Origin: Zobellia amurskyensis
GTDB lineage: Bacteria > Bacteroidota > Bacteroidia > Flavobacteriales > Flavobacteriaceae
Assembly: GCF_009725985.1 (NCBI RefSeq)
Contig: NZ_RCNR01000050.1
Location: forward strand, 1-35,062
Reading direction: 5' to 3'
Length of the DNA: 35,062 bases
A program made the position numbers and the translations under genes. The notes under the pieces are model-generated. The model ran no database searches, was not told the origin of the DNA, and saw nothing but the letters and a program-made list of their open reading frames with translations. This document shows positions 26,043 to 34,718 of the stretch, one piece after another (positions within the stretch are counted from its first letter, which is position 1; each line of letters begins with the position of its first letter).

Positions 26043-26083
26043 TATTAGAGCGGCCGCTTGGTGTTTAAACGGACGGTCTAATA
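26043..26083. promoter_or_regulatory. 41-bp imperfect palindrome (possible operator) containing GCGGCCGC and GTTTAAAC
   Basis: The arms TATTAGA (26043-26049) and TCTAATA (26077-26083) are perfect, and the match continues inward with CG, CCG and TT on both sides, giving 14 matches in the first 17 positions around centre 26063. The GC-rich middle is out of character for its AT-rich surroundings. It lies about 180 bases upstream of the GlgB-like start and about 580 bases before the PAS kinase. Confidence 0.5.
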
Positions 26084-26657
26084 CCATAATCATAGAGTTA
26101 ATAAGTGTAACTAGATTTTATCCTTTATTGTAAAATTTGTTTTCAGGAAAGCATTATAGACAACTAAATTATAAATGTTACCCAACGGCTCAAATACAGA
26201 TTTTTTCTAAAAAATTCAATGTTTACTTTCTTCACAATTGCTACGAAAACATCCGACGTAGTTAATGAACCGTATTTATCATAATATTATCGATAGTGAT
26301 TTGTACGATTATGTTGTGACCTTTTGTAAGATTTGTAATAAAGAAAAGTGTTTAATGTGAATTTAATTTAGTACCTTTTACATATTCTCTTTCAAAGTGT
26401 ACCCAGATTATCACCTCATGAAATACTAGAAAAATAGAAGAAATTCTCTATTGAGATGGCTCCTGTATCATAAACATTTGATAAATAGACGCCAAATAGA
26501 ATTTACTTGAACAGTAAAACGGGATTTTTTATAATCATTTCTATGACTCGTGAATGGATTTACATACTTTATGAATTGTGATACAGGCTTGTTTAGCAGC
26601 ATAAGATAATGTGGGTAGGATTTAAATTTAAACAGGATTGTAACATCTTGAAATCTA

Positions 26658-28934
26658 ATGAAATTGAAAAATAAGAGAGTTAAAGAGATACTTGAAAAAA
26701 GCAATGCTGTTGCGCGTATTGGAGTGTGGGAATTTGATGTTGCCAACCAACAAATGTATTGGAATAAAATTGTACGTGAAATATATGAGGTTCCGAAAGA
26801 TTATACGCCAACTCTTGAAGCAGTATATGACTTTTCTACACCCGAAAACCGAAAGTATGTACAATCTGTTTTTAATAATGCTATTAACGATGGAACAATA
26901 TTTGATTCTGAATTAGAAATCACAACATTTAAGGGAAATACCCGCTGGGTTAGAGTAATTGGAAATACAGATTTCAAAACCGGTTCTCGTAGTAAAGTTT
27001 ATGGAACATTTCAAGATATTACTAGAGTTAAACAGCCTGAACAGTATCTTAACCAATCCTCTTGGGAATTACGGGCTATAATCAATTCAGAATCACTGAT
27101 TATAATCTCGACCAATGAGGATGGAATAATCAATCGCTTCAACCATGGGGCAGAGGTTGCCTTACTCTATTCAGCTGACGAAGTGGTTGGGATAGAAAAG
27201 CCTGAAATTTATTTGCTCAAGGAAGAAATGTTGAAATTCAAGGACGATATGTCCGAAATTTATGGAGATAAATCAAAAAACTTTAACCATTACAAAGATT
27301 TAAAAAATCAACAGTTCAGGAATACCCGTGAATGGACCTATCGTAGGAAGGACGGTTCTACATTTTCAGTACTAACTACACTTTCAGCCATACAAAACTC
27401 TAAGGGTGAGAATAAAGGATTCGTGGCAGTATCTACAGATATTTCGGACATTAAGAATGTTGAGAACGAATTGCTTAAAAAGAATCAACTTTTAAACTTC
27501 GCAGAACAAATTACATCAATAGGGCATTGGCAGTGGGATACAGTTTTGGATATAGTCATATGGTCCTATAATCTTTATGAAATATTTGAACTCGACCAGA
27601 TGCATGAAGAAATGAATTTTGCTACATACTTTAGTTTTGTGCATCCGGATGACAAAAAAATAGTCTCTGAATATTTTGACAATACTGCTAAAGATAAAGA
27701 GTTTAAAAACTTCTCACATCGTATTATTACCACCTCAAAAAAAACAAAATCAATACAACTTTTTGGTAGTGTTTTGACCGATAAGGAAGGTGAAGTTATT
27801 AGTATGATTGGTACATGTCAAGATGTTACAGAAAGTCAGATGGCTGAACGGAAATTTAAAGGGCTTTTAGAGTCTGCTCCAGACGCAATGGTGATCGTAA
27901 ATAAAAAAGGAAAAATTCAGCTTATTAATAATCAAGCCGAAAAATTATTTGGATATAGGGCAGAAGAGTTGATTGATAAATCCGTAGAAATACTAGTTCC
28001 TCAAAGATTTCATCATAAACATTTTGAACACCGAAGTAAATTTTTCAGTAAGCCTCTAGCTCGTAATATGGGGGAGGGAAAAGAATTATATGGGAAACAA
28101 AAAAACGGAAAAGAGATACCGGTCCAAATAAGCTTGAGTCCACTTCATTCAGAAGAGGGGCTACTAATTTCTGCGGCCATTAGAGATATTACAAAGCAAA
28201 AAACAGAAACGGCCAAACTTGTTGAGGCCAAGGAGAGGTTAGAGGTGGTAGCAGGGAAACTATCTGATCAAAATAAGCAACTTGCGGATTTTACTCATAT
28301 AACTTCACATAATCTAAGGGCACCTGTAGCTAATTTAAACTCCTTACTGGAAATATATAATTTTACGGAAGGTGAATCTGAAAAATTGCAGGTATTTAAT
28401 AAGTTTGAAATCGTTATTCAGCATTTAACCCTTACTCTAAATACTTTAGTGGATGCCTTAAAGACCAAAATTAGTGATCCTAGTGAAAATCTTGAGAATA
28501 TTAAATTAGAGGATATTTTACATTATACACAGGAAATATTGAGTGGAGCCATTCTACAGACTAACGCAATAATTAAAAGTGATTTTTCTCAGGTACCTAT
28601 AGTGACTTATAGGAGAGTTTATTTAGAAAGTATTTTTCTTAATTTGATAGGTAACGCTATTAAATATAAATCCGAGACGCGTATTCCGGAAATTCATATA
28701 TCATCTGCACTTCAAGATGGGAATATATCCATTCAATTTTCAGACAATGGTATAGGTATAGATTTAAAAGAGCACGGGCATAAATTATTTGGTCTGAACA
28801 AGGTTTTTCATAGACATCCAGAGGCAAAGGGGGTAGGTCTATTTTTGACTAAATCACAAATTGAAGCAATGGGAGGTAGTATTTCTGCAATTAGTACAGT
28901 TAATAAAGGCACTACATTTACCATTAACTTTTAG
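26658..28934 (+). CDS. Multi-PAS sensor histidine kinase
   Basis: A 758-residue cytosolic kinase with no transmembrane segments. About four PAS domains lie at residues 12-120, 135-265, 275-390 and 395-515; PAC-like endings are seen (GTFQDITR, AVSTDISD, GTCQDVTE, AAIRDITK). A coiled-coil linker follows, then the phospho-acceptor His551 in ITSHNLRAPVANL, the N-box NLIGNAIKYKS, the G1 box SDNGIGID and GVGLFLTKSQIEAMGG. No Cys-containing LOV signature (NCRFLQ) is present, so none of the PAS domains looks flavin-based by that test. No receiver is fused. The AraC-BLUF gene follows 159 bases downstream on the same strand, and a lone receiver lies just beyond it, a plausible phosphotransfer partner. 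Confidence 0.93.
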   Translation: MKLKNKRVKEILEKSNAVARIGVWEFDVANQQMYWNKIVREIYEVPKDYTPTLEAVYDFSTPENRKYVQSVFNNAINDGTIFDSELEITTFKGNTRWVRVIGNTDFKTGSRSKVYGTFQDITRVKQPEQYLNQSSWELRAIINSESLIIISTNEDGIINRFNHGAEVALLYSADEVVGIEKPEIYLLKEEMLKFKDDMSEIYGDKSKNFNHYKDLKNQQFRNTREWTYRRKDGSTFSVLTTLSAIQNSKGENKGFVAVSTDISDIKNVENELLKKNQLLNFAEQITSIGHWQWDTVLDIVIWSYNLYEIFELDQMHEEMNFATYFSFVHPDDKKIVSEYFDNTAKDKEFKNFSHRIITTSKKTKSIQLFGSVLTDKEGEVISMIGTCQDVTESQMAERKFKGLLESAPDAMVIVNKKGKIQLINNQAEKLFGYRAEELIDKSVEILVPQRFHHKHFEHRSKFFSKPLARNMGEGKELYGKQKNGKEIPVQISLSPLHSEEGLLISAAIRDITKQKTETAKLVEAKERLEVVAGKLSDQNKQLADFTHITSHNLRAPVANLNSLLEIYNFTEGESEKLQVFNKFEIVIQHLTLTLNTLVDALKTKISDPSENLENIKLEDILHYTQEILSGAILQTNAIIKSDFSQVPIVTYRRVYLESIFLNLIGNAIKYKSETRIPEIHISSALQDGNISIQFSDNGIGIDLKEHGHKLFGLNKVFHRHPEAKGVGLFLTKSQIEAMGGSISAISTVNKGTTFTINF

Positions 28935-29024
28935 GTGATGAACCTATATTTAAGTAAACTTGCTCTTATAGCTAATTGTAACTAATTATTTATAAAGGTT
29001 ACAATACATATTCCGGCTCAATAG

Positions 29025-29050
29025 CGTTAAATTTTCTCGATAACGTTAAA
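29025..29050. promoter_or_regulatory. CGTTAAA direct repeat upstream of the AraC-BLUF gene
   Basis: CGTTAAA occurs at 29025-29031 and again at 29044-29050, 19 bases apart, on one face of the helix and 20-45 bases upstream of the TATTTTTG box. AraC proteins typically bind direct repeats of this spacing, so this may be an autoregulatory site. Confidence 0.4.
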
Positions 29051-29069
29051 AAAATTACTTCATTGTATT

Positions 29070-29077
29070 TATTTTTG
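29070..29077 (+). promoter_or_regulatory. Candidate -7 box (TATTTTTG) of the AraC-BLUF gene
   Basis: Matches TAnnTTTG and lies 16 bases before the ATG. No convincing -33 element was seen. Confidence 0.4.
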
Positions 29078-29093
29078 ATTAAAAACTACAGCA

Positions 29094-30554
29094 ATGTTAA
29101 AATTAAGAGAAGACAATCCTCTTGATATGTTACGTCAATTTTCGGTTCATTTTGATGGGGATTTAATTGAGCATCTCGGAGCGGCTAAAATGTCTATAGA
29201 CAATAGTCATGGTAAAGGGTATGTAAGTTTATATGAACTAATACCTGGTTTAACCGCATGGACATATAATATTGAACTAGCCGAAGATTTACTAATCAAC
29301 ATGGAATTTTCAGAGGACAGACCATTTTACTTTGGTTATAATGTTTCTGGTTATCAATTACAGAAATTCCCACATGAGTCAAGTCATAAAAAAATAAGAC
29401 AAGGACAGAATTTCATTATTATTAGTGAACCCAATACGAGCACTGAATTTATAATCCCTAAGAATGTTCTTTACAAATGTTGCTATATTATAATTAATTC
29501 AAGGTTGTTATTAGAGAGTAACATACAAAGTAAAATTAAGTTGCTTCATGACTTAGAGGAAAATTTTAATTTCACGGAAAATGAGCGACCCTATAGGTAT
29601 TTTGGTGATATTGATGCTAGAATTGGAACATACGCTTCAATCATAGTAGAAAATAAGCGTACTGATATTGTTGGGAGATTAATCACCGAAGGATCTGTAC
29701 TTCGGATGTTAGGCTCTCAAATAGAAGCACATCAACACGATTGCAATACAGAAAATTATCGACCATCTATAACAAAATCGGAACTATCTAGAATAACCAA
29801 TACAGGAGATTATGTGCTTGAACATATCTCTGAAAAAATCACTATTGATGAAATAGGTCGTCATTTAAGAATATCACCCAAAAAGCTTCAAGCCGGTATT
29901 CGTTTTCTTTACGGTTATTCTGCTAATGAATATCTCACTAAAATACGTCTAGAGCATAGTAGAGAACTAATGCACTCTACTGAAATGAATATTTCGGAAA
30001 TTTGCTTTGCTGTAGGTTACCAGAGTAAGAGTTACTTTTCAAAGATTTTTTCGGATACTTTCGGTACTTCTCCAAGTACATATAGAAAAAAATATGAGGA
30101 TGCCAATTTGTTGTTTGATATCAGTTATCGTTCTCTAGCTGTAGATACTACAAGTGGAACAGACGTTGATGAGATTATTTCTCTTGCAAGATTAAAAAAT
30201 CCACAATTTGAAATAACGGGCAGTATTATATTTCATAGAAACATTTTTTTCCAAATCATTGAAGGTCCCAAGAAACATGTCTTGGCCTTATTTGAGAATA
30301 TCTGTAAAGATACTAGGCATAAGAACATCCAAGTGATGTGGAAAGGTTTTAAAATTAGGCGTGAGTTTGATGATTGGGCTCTGGCAACCCTTAGCGATGA
30401 AGGTGAGCTAGAAGTGCAAATTCAAGGAAACACCAAAAACCTTGAACTTGGTAACCTCTTAGGTAAACTAGATAATAGCGCTATAGATTCAGAAAATTTG
30501 TGGAGAAAAGTTAGAAATATAATTAAGGTTAATGCAAACGATTCTGCTGCTTAA
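29094..30554 (+). CDS. AraC-family transcription regulator fused to a C-terminal BLUF blue-light sensor
   Basis: A 486-residue soluble protein. Residues about 1-215 are an uncharacterised N-terminal region of the kind found in AraC proteins. Residues about 230-335 hold the two-HTH AraC domain (ITIDEIGRHLRISPKKLQAG, then ISEICFAVGYQSKSYFSKIF and FGTSPSTYRKKY). Residues about 340-440 form a BLUF domain: SYRSLA (Tyr345), Asn369 followed by ITGSIIFHRNIFFQIIEGP (Gln387), DTRHKNIQVMWKG and REFDDWALA (Trp428). The Tyr-Asn-Gln-Trp spacing (24, 18, 41) equals that recalled for AppA (Tyr21, Asn45, Gln63, Trp104), so flavin binding and photochemistry are expected. The position of AppA Met106 is Leu430. 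It should convert blue light into a change in DNA binding. The gene sits between a PAS kinase and a convergent receiver gene, whose stop codon is 12 bases away. Confidence 0.9.
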   Translation: MLKLREDNPLDMLRQFSVHFDGDLIEHLGAAKMSIDNSHGKGYVSLYELIPGLTAWTYNIELAEDLLINMEFSEDRPFYFGYNVSGYQLQKFPHESSHKKIRQGQNFIIISEPNTSTEFIIPKNVLYKCCYIIINSRLLLESNIQSKIKLLHDLEENFNFTENERPYRYFGDIDARIGTYASIIVENKRTDIVGRLITEGSVLRMLGSQIEAHQHDCNTENYRPSITKSELSRITNTGDYVLEHISEKITIDEIGRHLRISPKKLQAGIRFLYGYSANEYLTKIRLEHSRELMHSTEMNISEICFAVGYQSKSYFSKIFSDTFGTSPSTYRKKYEDANLLFDISYRSLAVDTTSGTDVDEIISLARLKNPQFEITGSIIFHRNIFFQIIEGPKKHVLALFENICKDTRHKNIQVMWKGFKIRREFDDWALATLSDEGELEVQIQGNTKNLELGNLLGKLDNSAIDSENLWRKVRNIIKVNANDSAA

Positions 30555-30565
30555 TAGAACTGAAC

Positions 30566-31003
30566 TTATACAGTTTTCAGCAGTATTTTCTTTTGAAAAA
30601 GATCATTAATGACCTCTTTAAGTTGCGAATGCATTTTATCAAGAGATGTTTCTTTCGTCAAAAAGTAAAGAGCTCCCATGTCCAAAGTTTTCCGTCGGTC
30701 CTCTTCAAATGAGGAAGTAGAGTAGATAATAACTGGAATCTTATTTAATAAATCGTTCTTCTTTAATTGAACCAAACATTCAAAACCGTTCATAACCGGC
30801 ATATTTAAATCCAAAAAAATTATTTTTGGAATTATGCCCGTTGTTAATGCGGATAATATATGATTCAACAACAATTTTCCATTTGAAAATAATTTCATTT
30901 CCACTTCTGGATAAATGTCCTGTACCGCCTCAGCAAAGAACATTCTATCATCTTCATCATCATCAGCGTAAGCTAGAGGGCTAAAAATACTATAATCGGT
31001 CAT
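30566..31003 (-). CDS. Single-domain response regulator (CheY-like receiver)
   Basis: A 145-residue lone receiver. The acidic pocket is ADDDEDD (Asp14-19), the phospho-acceptor is Asp65 in FLDLNMPVMNG, the switch is IIYSTSS and the lysine is Lys117 in FLTKETS. It has no output domain. It is convergent with the AraC-BLUF gene (11 bases between stop codons), which may couple their expression by antisense read-through. It is a close paralogue of the receivers at 14932 and 34275. The multi-PAS kinase at 26658 lacks its own receiver and is a reasonable partner. Confidence 0.92.
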   Translation of the reverse strand: MTDYSIFSPLAYADDDEDDRMFFAEAVQDIYPEVEMKLFSNGKLLLNHILSALTTGIIPKIIFLDLNMPVMNGFECLVQLKKNDLLNKIPVIIYSTSSFEEDRRKTLDMGALYFLTKETSLDKMHSQLKEVINDLFQKKILLKTV

Positions 31004-31357
31004 ATAATTGTTTTAACAGGAAGATGTGCTTTCCAATGCTTAATAAAGGTAATTTTTTGATTATTCTATTTATAACATTATACAGTAAATATGTAACAGT
31101 ATTCGGCACTGTTTTTTTAAGTAGATGAGTTAGTTCTGGCTAATTAAATAGGTTACAATCTTTTTCAATTTAAATAACCTCCACTTACAATTTGACTAAT
31201 TTGTATGTATAAACACAGAAGCTGCTTCCAAATATTTAGCATTCGTAGTTACAAAAACACTTCATAAATAGGGAATAAATATGTTTGTTCGGTCTATGTT
31301 AAATAGCTTTTTCACGTACTGAAATTTGAATAAATTTGCCTTCCACTATTTACAATA
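31004..31357. other. Divergent intergenic region between a receiver gene and a small ORF
   Basis: About 350 AT-rich bases without a gene. TAAATTTG at 31331-31338 is a candidate plus-strand promoter box 20 bases before the ATG of the small ORF. A weak AGGTTA/TAACCT inverted repeat with a long loop lies near 31150-31180. Nothing else stands out. Confidence 0.4.
31331..31338 (+). promoter_or_regulatory. Candidate -7 box (TAAATTTG) of the small ORF
   Basis: An exact TAnnTTTG match 20 bases before the ATG at 31358; no -33 element is clear. Confidence 0.4.
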
Positions 31358-31570
31358 ATGACGGATAACATTAGAAGGTTGTTTCAACAGATGGATGAAA
31401 AAACTAAAGCTGATGCTTTGGTGTTACTTATACATGAATTGCATTTGCAAAGTAAAGCTTCGGTACTGAAAGATTGGATTATTGAAGGGCGCATACTGGA
31501 TATATATCAAGAAAGAACAGTCCAACTTTTTCAAAACCAACTTAGGAAGCAGCTTGTAAAACCTTGGTAA
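31358..31570 (+). CDS. Small hypothetical protein (70 residues)
   Basis: The predicted protein is helical and charged (RRLFQQMDEKTKADALVLLI, then LHLQSKASVLKDWIIEG) with no membrane segment or known motif. In its favour: a TAAATTTG promoter box 20 bases upstream, no larger gene overlapping it on either strand, and a regular amphipathic pattern. A weak CTAAAA/TTTTAG hairpin follows 22 bases after the stop. It lies inside the signalling cluster and could be a small regulator or adaptor, but this is a guess. Confidence 0.5.
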   Translation: MTDNIRRLFQQMDEKTKADALVLLIHELHLQSKASVLKDWIIEGRILDIYQERTVQLFQNQLRKQLVKPW

Positions 31571-31767
31571 AATACCTACCTAATCAAACTTCTAAAAGAG
31601 AGTTTTAGCAAGGATGTATTATTCGATAATTTTCATGCGACGTAGTGAGTATATGAAGGTAATTCCTATGAATTTGGTCTTTTGAGATAACACTTCAATT
31701 TGCCAATTCTAATTTTCAAGTCTTACTGAAACAAGTAATTTATGTCTTTGTTAAACACCTAGTGAAT

Positions 31768-34269
31768 TTAAGTTATGGGAAGATAAAGGCAGAAAACAGA
31801 ACCTTTTCCTAATGTACCGGTAGCAGTTATTGCGCCATCATGGTTTATAGCAATTTTTTTAACAATAGCCAATCCAATGCCAGTTCCTTGGTACTCCAAT
31901 TTACCATGTAATCTTTTGAAAATTTCAAAAATTTGATTTCCGTATTGTGCTTCAAATCCAATACCATTGTCAGAGAAACTTAGTTGCAAATACGTTTGTT
32001 TAGCATCTAAAACTAAATTTTTTATTTTGGCGCCCTCAATCTTTTCTGCTTTGATTTCTATTTTTGGATGAGTATCTGGCTTTGCAAATTTTATGGAGTT
32101 TTCTAAAAGATTTTGAAATACTTGCCTAATTTGGAATGGAATAACCTTTGCTTCGCCAAGGTCATCATATTTGATTTCAGTGTTAGTCAGTTCAATTTTT
32201 TCCGATAGGTTTTCAATTACCTGCCCCAACAATAATGTCAAATTATGAGGTTCGAAATCTTCTTCTTGTTTTGATGTTCTTGAAAATGCCAACAAGTCTT
32301 CAATAAGAGTTCGCATTCGATCAGCAGATGAAATAACACGATCAAAGTATTGCCTACCTTTTTCAGAGAAATTTTGTTTTTCCTGAGATAAGATACGACT
32401 GGTCATCATTTGAATTTTTCGTAGTGGTTCTTGTAGGTCATGACTTGAAATGTAGGCGAAAGATTCAAGTTCATCATTGCTCTTCTTTAATTCTTGAACA
32501 GTGTCTTCCAACTTCTCGTTAGCTGCTTTAAGAAGTTCTGTTCTTTCCAGTACTTGCTGTTCAAGCTCTCTTGAAAAATTTTCGAGCTTTTGTCTGGCAA
32601 CAACACTATTTGTGACGTCAGTAACTGTGAGCATTACTCCAGAAATGGAGCCATCTAACTCTTTAAGGGCAACATAGTCAAAATCTACATAATACTCCTT
32701 TGTTATATCATTACTCTTAACTAGAGCATGCGATTCTTTTACAGATAAAGACTTACCTGTATTCATAACCGAATGGAGAAAAGCAGGATATTCCTGCGTT
32801 TTAAGTTCGGGAAATATATCAAGGAGATTTTTCCCTAATATCTCCGCCTCTTTCTTTCGCCAAAAATGGCTCAACATGGCTTGGTTTGCCATTTCAATTT
32901 TTAAATTCTTACCTCTAAGTATTGCCATTGCAATAGGAGATTGAAGTACCAAGTTCTGAAATTCAGCCTCACTCTCCAAAACATGATGCCGTGCAATAAC
33001 TGATTCCGTTACTTCTGAGGCAACACACAATATAGCATCGACATCTCCTTTATCATCAAACGATGGACTAAAAATGAAATTGAAGTAAGCTGTTACGGTC
33101 TGACCGTTGCGCACAAAATTAAATGGGTATTCCATTCCTGACTGTGCAGTTTGTGTTTGTATCACATTCTCAAAAATAGGCCGCAAGCCTGATTCTATTT
33201 CGGTTAAAACCTCAAAAATAGGTCTGCCTTCAGTTTGATCTCTCTTTGTATTCCAGATGTCTAGGGCTTTATCATTAATAAGATTGACCTCATAATCTTT
33301 CGCACTTATAATTGCTATGCCAATAGGAACATTTTTAACAAGATTCCGAAATTTTTTCTCACTTTCTTGAATCTTTTGCTGAGCTATTTTATCCTCTGTA
33401 ATATCTTGCAATATCCCGTTAAAACGATAAGCAATTTTTTTCTCATTGAACCAACTTCTCCCCACGGCCCTAACTATACGAGTTTGATTCATTTGCTTAT
33501 TGTTAATAGTATAAATTATATCGTATTTACCTCCCGAATCATAATTTAGCGCCGTGACTATCTCTTCGGATACGCGTTGTTGATCTTGCTCTAAGATGGC
33601 AGTCATAGCATCGTTTAATTGGATTTCGTCTTGCAACGGTAGTCCAAACCATTCTTTGAGTCTGTCATTACTCTTAAACTTGTTCGTAATGGGGTTATAA
33701 TCCCAAGTACAAAGTTCGGCGGCATTCATAGCAAATTGAAGCTCGTTTTCGCTTTCCTCAAGATTCTTCATGGTATTGACATTATTCGTAGTTTCAGAGC
33801 ATGTCACCAAAATTCCATTTATATCGCCCATTTCGTCTTTAACGGGACTGTAGCTAAATGTCCAATATGCTTCTTCAATTTTGCCATTTCTATAAATGGG
33901 TATAAGTTGATTTTCGCTCCATGTTGCACCTTTTCCTGATGAAACGCTAATTAGAAGAGGTTGTATAGTATCCCAAATTTCAGGCCATGCTTCCTTTCCT
34001 TTCATACCTAAGATTAATGGATGTTTACCATCGTTACCAAGACTTACTCTATAGGCATCATTATAAAAACCAGTATAGTCGCCCCCCCAGAATACATACA
34101 TTGGAAACCTTGAGTTTAAAACGATGCTAAGTGTTGTTCGCAGACTTTGAGGCCAAGTATCTGGTGCACCCAAGGAGGTCGTTTCCCAGTTTTTGTTGCG
34201 AGTTAATTCTCCCATTTCTCCTCCACCTTCCATAAAAGGAAATATTTTTTGATCTATATTGGAATTCAT
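31768..34269 (-). CDS. Multi-PAS sensor histidine kinase
   Basis: An 833-residue cytosolic kinase without transmembrane helices. About four PAS domains precede the kinase core: residues 40-165 (FPMYVFWGGDYTGFYNDAYR), 175-295, 305-425 and 430-560. A coiled coil with LEQQVLERTELLKAANEKLE follows. The phospho-acceptor is His610 in YISSHDLQEPLRKIQ. ATP-binding sites are NLLENSIKF, SDNGIGFEA and GTGIGLAIVKKI. The PAS-1 sequence is typical of flavobacterial kinases, often bacteriophytochrome-like in the core (ISSHDLQEPLRKI), but no phytochrome GAF domain is present. It starts 5 bases after the stop of the receiver gene at 34275, so the two form an operon and probably a phosphotransfer pair. Confidence 0.93.
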   Translation of the reverse strand: MNSNIDQKIFPFMEGGGEMGELTRNKNWETTSLGAPDTWPQSLRTTLSIVLNSRFPMYVFWGGDYTGFYNDAYRVSLGNDGKHPLILGMKGKEAWPEIWDTIQPLLISVSSGKGATWSENQLIPIYRNGKIEEAYWTFSYSPVKDEMGDINGILVTCSETTNNVNTMKNLEESENELQFAMNAAELCTWDYNPITNKFKSNDRLKEWFGLPLQDEIQLNDAMTAILEQDQQRVSEEIVTALNYDSGGKYDIIYTINNKQMNQTRIVRAVGRSWFNEKKIAYRFNGILQDITEDKIAQQKIQESEKKFRNLVKNVPIGIAIISAKDYEVNLINDKALDIWNTKRDQTEGRPIFEVLTEIESGLRPIFENVIQTQTAQSGMEYPFNFVRNGQTVTAYFNFIFSPSFDDKGDVDAILCVASEVTESVIARHHVLESEAEFQNLVLQSPIAMAILRGKNLKIEMANQAMLSHFWRKKEAEILGKNLLDIFPELKTQEYPAFLHSVMNTGKSLSVKESHALVKSNDITKEYYVDFDYVALKELDGSISGVMLTVTDVTNSVVARQKLENFSRELEQQVLERTELLKAANEKLEDTVQELKKSNDELESFAYISSHDLQEPLRKIQMMTSRILSQEKQNFSEKGRQYFDRVISSADRMRTLIEDLLAFSRTSKQEEDFEPHNLTLLLGQVIENLSEKIELTNTEIKYDDLGEAKVIPFQIRQVFQNLLENSIKFAKPDTHPKIEIKAEKIEGAKIKNLVLDAKQTYLQLSFSDNGIGFEAQYGNQIFEIFKRLHGKLEYQGTGIGLAIVKKIAINHDGAITATGTLGKGSVFCLYLPIT

Positions 34270-34274
34270 AAGCG

Positions 34275-34718
34275 CTAATATTTGAGTAGAAATTTTTTAG
34301 GAGATTTTTGTAATGAGATTTTAGAGTCTAGATAATTTAGACAAGTTTTAATTGCAGTTTTCAGCTGTTCAAAAGAATTAGGTTTTTTTAAGAATAGGTT
34401 AGCTCCATTTCCCTGCAGTTCTTTAAGTTTACCCTCATCGACAAATGTTGAATAAATAATTACTGGTATTTCTTCAAATTTGGATTCTTCTCGAATATCA
34501 TTTAGGCATTCCTCGCCATTCATCAGTGGCATGTTAAGATCTAGAAAAATAAAATCTGGTAGTTTTGCATCTGAATGTAGATTTTCCATTAACTCAACTC
34601 CATTATCAAAGGATTTGAAAACTAAATCTATGTCCAATTCATTAATTGCCTGCTCAAAAAATTGCCGGTCCTCTAAATCGTCATCGGTCAAGAAGATATG
34701 ATATACTTTACAACTCAT
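34275..34718 (-). CDS. Single-domain response regulator, operon partner of the downstream kinase
   Basis: A 147-residue lone receiver with acidic residues TDDDLED (Asp12-14, Asp17), phospho-acceptor Asp60 in FLDLNMPLMNG, switch IIYST and lysine Lys112 in LFLKKPNS. It is first in an operon with the multi-PAS kinase, with only 5 bases between them. The KKP signature is the classical receiver form, unlike the KT and KE versions in the two paralogues. It has no output domain, so it relays phosphate or binds a target protein. Confidence 0.93.
   Translation of the reverse strand: MSCKVYHIFLTDDDLEDRQFFEQAINELDIDLVFKSFDNGVELMENLHSDAKLPDFIFLDLNMPLMNGEECLNDIREESKFEEIPVIIYSTFVDEGKLKELQGNGANLFLKKPNSFEQLKTAIKTCLNYLDSKISLQKSPKKFLLKY

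Larger units (their letters stand above)
25861..26657. other. Long intergenic region with a GC-rich palindrome
   Basis: About 800 bases without a convincing gene, lying between the divergent GlgB-like and PAS-kinase genes. A CAAATTTA at 25892-25899 is a minus-strand TAAATTTG promoter box 31 bases before the GlgB-like start. A 41-base imperfect palindrome with GC-rich arms lies at 26043-26083. The rest is AT-rich and shows no other strong hairpin or terminator. Confidence 0.6.

Noticed and set aside
26050-26070. Vector or linker contamination (NotI and PmeI sites together)
   Set aside because: Flanking sequence is continuous, AT-rich and native-looking, and the sites form part of a larger palindrome; kept as a finding rather than called an artefact.
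26658-28934. LOV-type flavin domain in the PAS kinase
   Set aside because: No NCRFLQ-type cysteine motif in any of the PAS domains.
31149-31180. AGGTTA/TAACCT inverted repeat
   Set aside because: Only 6 bp with a long loop in AT-rich DNA; expected by chance.
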